Made by a program: the position numbers and the translations under genes | Assembly (NCBI GenBank): GCA_012719255.1 | Contig: JAAYAS010000362.1 | Coordinates: 1-8,989 of the forward strand | Direction: 5' to 3' | Source: Microbacteriaceae bacterium | GTDB lineage: Bacteria; Actinomycetota; Actinomycetes; Actinomycetales; Microbacteriaceae | Length of the DNA: 8,989 nt | In this document: one piece after another, positions 4,235 through 8,989 of the stretch | How positions within the stretch are numbered: the first letter of the stretch is position 1 | Layout of the letters: every line of letters begins with the position of its first letter | The notes under the pieces: generated by a model | Told to the model about the DNA's origin: nothing | Database searches by the model: none | The model's input: the letters and a program-made list of their open reading frames with translations, nothing else

Positions 4235-7007
4235 CTCCGGCGTTTCGCGCGCGCCGCCGGCGCCATTCCTGCACGATCTTGTCGGCCTCGACGACGAGCA
4301 GCGACGAGACGCCGAGGCCGATGCAGAGCAGCCACTCCTGCCAGCTCAGCGGCACGAATCCCATCAGCCCCGCCGACACCGGCCAGTTCATCGCGCCCCA
4401 GAACAGGCCCACCGCCGCGAGCGAGCCGACCACGAGGTGCGGGTTGCCCCACGGCCGCAGCACGATCGACCGGTACTCGTACCGCGAGGCGTGCACGAAC
4501 CAGAAGTTCATCATGATGAACAGCGTCATCGTCAGCGTGCGCGCGTGGTCCTCGGCGAGGCCGGCGTCGAGCGCCCAGAGGAACATGCCGAGCGTCGCGA
4601 TCGCCATCCACGCGCCGGCGAGCGCGGTGCGCCACCAGAGCACGGCGCTGAGCACGCCCTCGGTGCGCGGCCGCGGCCGGCGGCGCAGCTCGTCGCCCTC
4701 GGCGCGCTCGAAGGCGAGCGCGATGTCCTGCACGCCGTTCGTGACGACGTTCATGAAGAGCATCTGCACCGGCAGGAAGATCAGCGGCATGTCGGCGTAG
4801 ACGCTGATCGGCACCGCGATGAGCGAGGCGAGGCCGTTCGCGAGCAGGAAGTGCGTCGCCTTGCGGATCGCGTTGAACGTCACCCGCCCCTGCTCGACCG
4901 CGTCGACGACGGTGACGAAGTCGTCGTCGGTGAGCACCACGTCCGCGGCCTCGCGGGCGACGTCGGTGCCCGAGCGGCCCATCGCCACCCCGAGCGAGGC
5001 GGCCTTCAGCGCCGGGGCGTCGTTGACGCCGTCGCCGGTGACCGCGACGATCTCGCCGCGGTCCTGCAGCACGTCGACGATGCGCCGCTTGTCGCGCGGC
5101 GACACCCGGGCGGCGACGGCGGTCGAGCGCAGCCGGTCGACGAGCTCGCCGTCGGAGAGCTCGCCGATCTCGGCGCCGACGAGCGGCTCGCCCTGCACCG
5201 GCAGCCCGAGCCGCTCGGCGATCGCGACGGCGGTGGCGGGGTGGTCGCCGGTGATCATGATCACCTCGATGCCGGCGTCGTGGCAGGCGGCGATCGCCTC
5301 GGGCACGCCGGGGCGCGGCGGGTCGGTCATGCCCTCGAGGCCGAGGAGCGTCAGCCCGCCCGGCGGCGGCAGCGGATCGGCGATCGCCTCGTCGGGCGCG
5401 AGCCGGCGCCGCGCGGTCGCGAGCACCCGCATCCCGCGCGCCGCGAGCGCCGCGTTCGCGGCCTCGACCCGCTCGCGGTCGATCGGCGCCTCGACCACCC
5501 GCGCATCCGGCCCGCGGCCCTCGGCGACGGCGATGCGGTCGGCGACGGCGAGCAGCGCGTCCGGGGCGCCCTTCACGAACAGCCAGCGCTCGCCGTCGAG
5601 CTCGCGCACGGTCTGCGAGTAGCGCAGCTCCGACTCGTAGGGGGCGTGGGCGAGCGGCCGCGCGGCGAACTCCTCGTCGTCGAGCGCGCCGGTGCGCAGC
5701 GCCGCCTTCGCCATCGCGACGTCGACCGGGTCGCCGATGAGCGCCGAGCGCTCCCCCGGCACCCGCCGCGCCTCGTTCGACAGCGCGCCGGCGCGCAGCG
5801 CAGCCCGGGCGACGGCGCCGGGCACGGGCAGCGCGCGGGTCTCGACCGCGTCGGCGTCGGCGAGGTCGAGCTCGCCGCCGGCGGTCCAGACGGCCTCGAC
5901 GACGAGCTCGTTCATCGTCAGCGTGCCGGTCTTGTCGCTGCCGATGACCGTGGTCGACCCGAGCGTCTCGACCGCGGGCAGCGAGCGCACGAGCGCGTTG
6001 CGGCGGGCCATGCGGGTGACGCCGACGCTCATCGCGACGGTGAGCACGATCGGCAGCGACTCGGGGATCGCCGCGACCGCGAGCGCCACGATCGAGCGGA
6101 ACAGCTCGCCGGGGGCGCCGCCGAGCAGCCAGCCGGTGGCGAACAGCACCGTCGAGGCGACGCCGATGATGAGCAGGATGCGGTGCTCGAGCCCGGCGGT
6201 GAGCTCCTCGAGCGGGGTCCTGCCGGCGGGGCCCTGCACGAGGTCGCTGATCTCGCCGAGCTCGGTGGCGAGGCCGGTGCCGACGACGATCGCGCGGGCG
6301 CGGCCGGTGCGCACGAGCGTGCCGCTGTAGGCCATGCCCTCGCGGTCGCCGATCGGGGCGTCGGCGTCGACGGCGGCGCCGGTCTTCGTGGCGGCGACCG
6401 ATTCGCCGGTGAGCATCGACTCGTCGACCTGCAGGTTCGCGGTCTCGACGAGGCGCAGGTCGGCGGGCACGCGGTCGCCGCTCGCGAGCAGCACGACGTC
6501 GCCGGGCACGAGCTCGGCGGCGGGCAGCACCCGCACGGCGCCGTCGCGCTCGACGCGGCACTCGGGCGCGCTGAGGCTCGCGAGCGCGCGCACCTCGCGG
6601 GCGCTCTTGCGCTCCTGCCAGTAGCCGAGGGCGGCGTTGAGCAGCAGGATCGCGGCGATCGCGCCGGCGTCGACGAGCTCGTCGAGCACCACGGTGATGA
6701 CGAGCGCGACGGCGAGCATCGCGATGATCGGGCTGATGAACTGCCGCGCGGCGGTGCGCCACCAGGGCTCGGGCGGCGTCGTCGGCAGCTCGTTCGGGCC
6801 GTGCTCGTCGAGACGGGCGGCGGCCTCGGCCTCGGCGAGGCCGTTCGGGCCGGTGCCGAGCGCGGCGGCCGCATCGGCGGCGTCGAGCGCGTGCCAGGGT
6901 CGGTCGGGGCCGGATGCGGCGGTGCCCGGCTCGGCGGCGCCGGCGGCGGGGGCCGGGCCGGCGTCGGGGATGGTCGAGGTCTCGTCGGTCGGCGACTGGC
7001 GGGTCAC
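4221..7007 (-). CDS. P-type cation-transporting ATPase (P2-like, ten membrane helices)
   Basis: This 928-residue inner-membrane pump couples ATP hydrolysis to cation export. After a Pro/Ala-rich tail (1-36) come the cation-ATPase N-terminal region (WHALDAADAAAAL to GPNELP), helices M1-M2 (89-130), the actuator loop with TGES (200-203), M3 (275-295) and M4 with PESLP (315-319). Then come the phosphorylated aspartate D358 in DKTGTLT (358-364), the nucleotide-binding KGAP (479-482), TGDHP (586-590), the hinge TGDGVNDAP (657-665), and M5-M10 (720-909). Ten helices and this motif set place it with Ca2+-type (P2) pumps. However, positions equivalent to SERCA E771 and D800 are Ala (727) and Asn (757), so the ion is uncertain. 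I took GTG 7007 as start because AAGGA lies four bases before it. GTG 7019 would add MKEP but has no ribosome-binding site. The tRNA-Glu promoter begins inside its 3' end. Confidence 0.94.
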   Translation of the reverse strand: MTRQSPTDETSTIPDAGPAPAAGAAEPGTAASGPDRPWHALDAADAAAALGTGPNGLAEAEAAARLDEHGPNELPTTPPEPWWRTAARQFISPIIAMLAVALVITVVLDELVDAGAIAAILLLNAALGYWQERKSAREVRALASLSAPECRVERDGAVRVLPAAELVPGDVVLLASGDRVPADLRLVETANLQVDESMLTGESVAATKTGAAVDADAPIGDREGMAYSGTLVRTGRARAIVVGTGLATELGEISDLVQGPAGRTPLEELTAGLEHRILLIIGVASTVLFATGWLLGGAPGELFRSIVALAVAAIPESLPIVLTVAMSVGVTRMARRNALVRSLPAVETLGSTTVIGSDKTGTLTMNELVVEAVWTAGGELDLADADAVETRALPVPGAVARAALRAGALSNEARRVPGERSALIGDPVDVAMAKAALRTGALDDEEFAARPLAHAPYESELRYSQTVRELDGERWLFVKGAPDALLAVADRIAVAEGRGPDARVVEAPIDRERVEAANAALAARGMRVLATARRRLAPDEAIADPLPPPGGLTLLGLEGMTDPPRPGVPEAIAACHDAGIEVIMITGDHPATAVAIAERLGLPVQGEPLVGAEIGELSDGELVDRLRSTAVAARVSPRDKRRIVDVLQDRGEIVAVTGDGVNDAPALKAASLGVAMGRSGTDVAREAADVVLTDDDFVTVVDAVEQGRVTFNAIRKATHFLLANGLASLIAVPISVYADMPLIFLPVQMLFMNVVTNGVQDIALAFERAEGDELRRRPRPRTEGVLSAVLWWRTALAGAWMAIATLGMFLWALDAGLAEDHARTLTMTLFIMMNFWFVHASRYEYRSIVLRPWGNPHLVVGSLAAVGLFWGAMNWPVSAGLMGFVPLSWQEWLLCIGLGVSSLLVVEADKIVQEWRRRRARNAGVDID

Positions 7008-7019
7008 GGGTTCCTTCAC

Positions 7020-7197
7020 GTCGATCGGGTTCGGTCGGCGGCAGGGCGCCGCACTTCCCGTCGACGCCGGAACGCCCTCCCAGCCTAGCGATCGCGGTCG
7101 ATGCTCCCCTGGGCGCCCGACCGCCGCTCCCCAGCGCGCCCGAGCCGCCCGCGCGCGCGTTCACGCATCCACCAGCGCCGATCGATACTCTGCCGTC
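7020..7197. promoter_or_regulatory. Divergent promoter region between the ATPase and the MBL-fold gene
   Basis: Plus strand: TACTCT (7186-7191) is followed by six bases and the ATG at 7198. That spacing suggests a leaderless transcript for the MBL-fold gene. A TTCACG (7160-7165) is 20 bases upstream, too far for a good -35. Minus strand: TAGGCT (7087-7082) is a possible -10 for the ATPase, giving a leader of about 65-70 bases; I see no convincing -35 for it. The rest of the stretch is very GC-rich with no further gene. Confidence 0.4.
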
Positions 7198-7866
7198 ATG
7201 CGCATCACGAAGCTGGAGCACGCCTGCCTGATGCTCGAGAAGGGGCAGCGCCGCCTCTGCCTCGACCCGGGCAAGTTCACGACGCCGATCACCGAGGCGA
7301 GCCAGGTCGACGCGGTCGTCGTCACCCACGAGCACGACGACCACTGGACGCCCGAGCAGCTCGGCCGCATCGCCGCCCGCTCGCCGGGCGTGCAAGTGCT
7401 CACCACCGAGCGCACCGCGCAGCTCGTGCAGCAGGCGCGCATCCCCGACCTCGGCGAGGTGCACGTCGGCCGCCCCGGCGAGACGATCTCCCTCGGCGCG
7501 TTCTCGGTGACCTGCTTCGGCGGCGAGCACGCCGAGATCCACTCGAGCATCCCGATCGTCGACAACCTCGGCGTCGTCGTCGACGGCGCGGTCGCCTACG
7601 GCGGCGACGCCTACGACCTGCCGCCCGACGCGTTCGAGATCGATCTGCTCGCCGTGCCCGCGAACGGGCCGTGGATGCGGATCGCCGACTCGATCGACTT
7701 CGTCATCGCGGTGCGGCCGCGGCGCGTGATGGGCGTGCACGAGATGCTGCTCTCGCGCGCCGGCAAGGAGCTCGCCGCCGCGCGCCTGCGCGACGCCGCC
7801 GAGCAGGTCGGCGCCGAGTTCGTCGACCTCGCGCCGTACGCCGTGCTCGACCTGGATGCGCGGTGA
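7198..7866 (+). CDS. MBL-fold metal-dependent hydrolase, UlaG-like
   Basis: A 222-residue soluble metallo-beta-lactamase-fold protein. The signature THEHDDH gives H44, H46, D48 and H49; further likely metal ligands are H111 in GGEHAEIH (109-115), D137 in YGGDAY (134-139) and H181 in GVHEM (179-183). The opening MRITKLEHACLML and compact length match the UlaG/L-ascorbate-6-phosphate lactonase-like and YtnP-type branch (beta_lactamase_2 family) rather than true beta-lactamases. Members include lactonases and phosphodiesterases, so the substrate cannot be named. The ATG at 7198 is preferred because the family's N-terminal strand starts there and a -10-like TACTCT precedes it by six bases. The in-frame upstream extension runs antisense into the ATPase and is not protein-like. 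It is followed after 35 bases by an uncharacterised gene, probably co-transcribed. Confidence 0.92.
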   Translation: MRITKLEHACLMLEKGQRRLCLDPGKFTTPITEASQVDAVVVTHEHDDHWTPEQLGRIAARSPGVQVLTTERTAQLVQQARIPDLGEVHVGRPGETISLGAFSVTCFGGEHAEIHSSIPIVDNLGVVVDGAVAYGGDAYDLPPDAFEIDLLAVPANGPWMRIADSIDFVIAVRPRRVMGVHEMLLSRAGKELAAARLRDAAEQVGAEFVDLAPYAVLDLDAR

Positions 7867-7901
7867 GCGTCGGCCCCCGCTGAGCGCGCGATGATGGCGG
7901 G

Positions 7902-8849
7902 GTGAACGGCACCGGCTCCGACCCCGCCTCCCCGCGCGCATCGACGGACGCGGTCGCCTGGTCGCGCGATGTCGCGGCCGGCGGATGGCTGCGCGAGCGC
8001 CTCGACGCCGACTCGTGGTCGACGATGCACGTGTTCGTGCCGCGCGGCTTCGCGGCGTACGCCCGCGTCCTCCACCCCGCCGGGCTGCAGCGGGTCGAGG
8101 GCGGCGGGTTCCCGAGCGACGACGAGTGGGCGAGGATGCACCCCGCCGAGCACGCGGCGCTTGCCGAGCGGATCCGGCACCGGCCCCTCTCCTGGCGCGA
8201 GGCCGCCGAGCGATTCGGCACGACCCTCGAGCCGCTCGCCCGGTGGCCGGACGTCATCGGCCACGACCGCCGCGACGACCCGAACGGCTGGCAGCAGGTG
8301 CACCACGACGGCGCGCTCATCGACGCACCCGACGAGGGGCGGCTCGAGCCCGGGCTGCTCGCGCGCGTCGTCGACTGCGCGCTCGACTCGACCTCGACGC
8401 CCGACTCCGGCTGGGCGGCGCTGTGGGAGGGCTGGGGCGGGCTGCTCGGCGACGCCGACGGCGACTCCGGCGCCGCCGCGTTCGGCGTCGACGCCGACGG
8501 CCGGCCGTTCTCGCATCCGCTCCCCGCCGTCCTCCCCCGCGAGGTCGCGCTCGGGCCGCGGTTGCGGCTCCCCCATCGCGACCACCTGCTCTTCCGCGCG
8601 GCGCCGCGGGTCTGGGCCGACGCGTCCTGGCCCGAGCGGGTGCCGTGGACGAGCGGCTCGGCGCCGTTCGAGGCGATCGAGTCGCCGGCGGTGATCTGGC
8701 CCGACGACCGCGCCTGGGCGGTCGTCACCGAGATCGATCTCGACTCGACGATCGTCGCCGGCTCGGCCGAGCTCGTGCGGGCGATCTGCGCCGACCCGGC
8801 GATCGAGGCGCTGCCGATCGACGAGGGCAGCGACTTCTTCGGGACCTGA
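7902..8849 (+). CDS. Uncharacterised actinobacterial protein, 315 aa
   Basis: I do not recognise a named domain. The protein is soluble (no membrane helix or signal peptide) and rich in Trp, Asp and Arg. Distinctive blocks are WSTMHVFVPRGFAAYARVLHPA (39-60), WREAAERFG (98-106), GTPD-like STPDSGWAALWEGWG (165-179) and a C-terminal WPDDRAWAVVTEIDLDSTIV (266-285). From memory, the last two blocks recur in hypothetical proteins of other actinobacteria, but I cannot check this. The GTG at 7902 has no good ribosome-binding site. A GATGAT hexamer (7890-7895) lies six bases before it, which would suit an additional leaderless transcript. It starts 35 bases after the MBL-fold gene and probably shares its message. 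The C-terminus ends DFFGT at a TGA that is followed, in another frame, by more coding-like sequence (8846-8956). Confidence 0.88.
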   Translation: MNGTGSDPASPRASTDAVAWSRDVAAGGWLRERLDADSWSTMHVFVPRGFAAYARVLHPAGLQRVEGGGFPSDDEWARMHPAEHAALAERIRHRPLSWREAAERFGTTLEPLARWPDVIGHDRRDDPNGWQQVHHDGALIDAPDEGRLEPGLLARVVDCALDSTSTPDSGWAALWEGWGGLLGDADGDSGAAAFGVDADGRPFSHPLPAVLPREVALGPRLRLPHRDHLLFRAAPRVWADASWPERVPWTSGSAPFEAIESPAVIWPDDRAWAVVTEIDLDSTIVAGSAELVRAICADPAIEALPIDEGSDFFGT

Positions 8850-8956
8850 GCCCGCGCTTCGAGCAGGAGCAGCTCGAGCTCCGCATCCGCGCCGCGCAGG
8901 AGGGCATGCCGCGCGCGCTCGAGGCGATCAGGTGCATCCTCGAGCGGGGCGAGTAG
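8846..8956 (+). CDS. Probable small ORF or frameshifted tail, 36 codons
   Basis: After the TGA at 8847-8849, the frame one base back stays open to TAG at 8954-8956. Its codons after the overlap have G or C in every third position and a helix-like, charged product (LSPRFEQEQLELRI, then RAAQEGMPRALEAI and CILERGE), unlike the Arg/Pro-rich shadow frames nearby. There is no ATG, GTG or TTG at the junction; the only positioned start is CTG 8846, overlapping the upstream stop as CTGA. The in-frame ATG at 8907 would leave 16 residues. A strong GC hairpin begins three bases after its stop. Either it is a small gene with a CTG start, or the true C-terminus of the preceding protein separated by a one-base indel. 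Coding is likely; the start is not settled. Confidence 0.5.
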   Translation: MSPRFEQEQLELRIRAAQEGMPRALEAIRCILERGE

Positions 8957-8959
8957 CGC

Positions 8960-8989
8960 GGGGCCGGCCGGCGGCACCCGGCCGGCCCC
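8960..8989 (+). terminator. 12-bp GC hairpin ending the plus-strand unit
   Basis: GGGGCCGGCCGG (8960-8971) pairs perfectly with CCGGCCGGCCCC (8978-8989) around a 6-base loop. It begins three bases after the TAG at 8956, the position expected for a terminator of the plus-strand transcription unit. Any T-run would lie beyond the window, so I cannot confirm intrinsic termination. Confidence 0.65.

Noticed and set aside
4167..7088. Very long open frame on the plus strand opposite the ATPase (973 codons)
   Set aside because: It is antisense to a P-type ATPase with all motifs. Its product is an Arg/Asp/Gly/His-rich composition typical of shadow frames in high-GC DNA, with no recognisable domain.
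6637..7197. N-terminal extension of the MBL-fold frame
   Set aside because: It runs antisense to the ATPase N-terminus and the divergent promoter region and is Ser/Ala/Arg-rich. The family fold starts at the ATG at 7198.
4231..7941. 1236-codon open frame on the minus strand in another frame across the ATPase and MBL-fold genes
   Set aside because: Low-complexity Arg/Ala-rich product overlapping two genes with clear motifs; it exists because stop codons are rare at this GC content.
8835..8850. Programmed -1 frameshift at the end of the 315-aa protein
   Set aside because: No X XXY YYZ slippery heptamer is present before the TGA, so a small ORF or a plain indel is more likely.
7703..8977. Minus-strand open frame opposite the MBL-fold and 315-aa genes
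   Set aside because: Ser/Arg/Pro-rich shadow without motifs; the plus-strand frames have better codon structure.

Overview
The window is very GC-rich (my estimate is above 70%), with almost only G or C in third codon positions. It uses GTG and TTG starts, carries an actinobacterial-type tRNA-Glu, and has several -10-like hexamers 6-7 bases before a start codon (leaderless-mRNA style). Together these point to a chromosome of a high-GC actinobacterium, most likely Microbacteriaceae; the family assignment is inference. I see no mobile elements, CRISPR arrays or phage genes.

Layout. Everything from about 7007 down to 1 is read on the minus strand, in this order: a ten-helix P-type cation ATPase (7007-4221); a tRNA-Glu(CTC) (4174-4099) whose promoter sits in the last codons of the ATPase and which ends at a strong hairpin-plus-T terminator; a PP2C-family protein phosphatase (3903-3052) joined by a TGATG overlap to a FadD15-like AMP-forming acyl-CoA ligase (3052-1139); and leuC (952 to beyond base 1, so its C-terminal third is missing). 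From 7198 rightward the plus strand holds a UlaG-like metallo-beta-lactamase-fold protein (7198-7866), an uncharacterised actinobacterial protein (7902-8849), a probable 36-codon ORF in another frame (8846-8956), and a 12-bp GC hairpin that ends the window and probably the transcription unit.

How they work together. LeuC is half of isopropylmalate isomerase, in leucine synthesis. The most interesting item is its 5' leader: a 14-codon minus-strand reading frame (1068-1024) with three consecutive leucine codons, two of them CTT, which is rare in this DNA. It overlaps an 11-bp perfect inverted repeat, and its CU-rich leucine run can also pair with the leuC ribosome-binding region. That is the architecture of a leucine-sensing leader-peptide attenuator. 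The PP2C/ligase pair looks like a translationally coupled two-gene operon that may link Ser/Thr dephosphorylation with fatty-acid activation. The ATPase and the plus-strand genes are separate units with a divergent promoter region between them (7008-7197).
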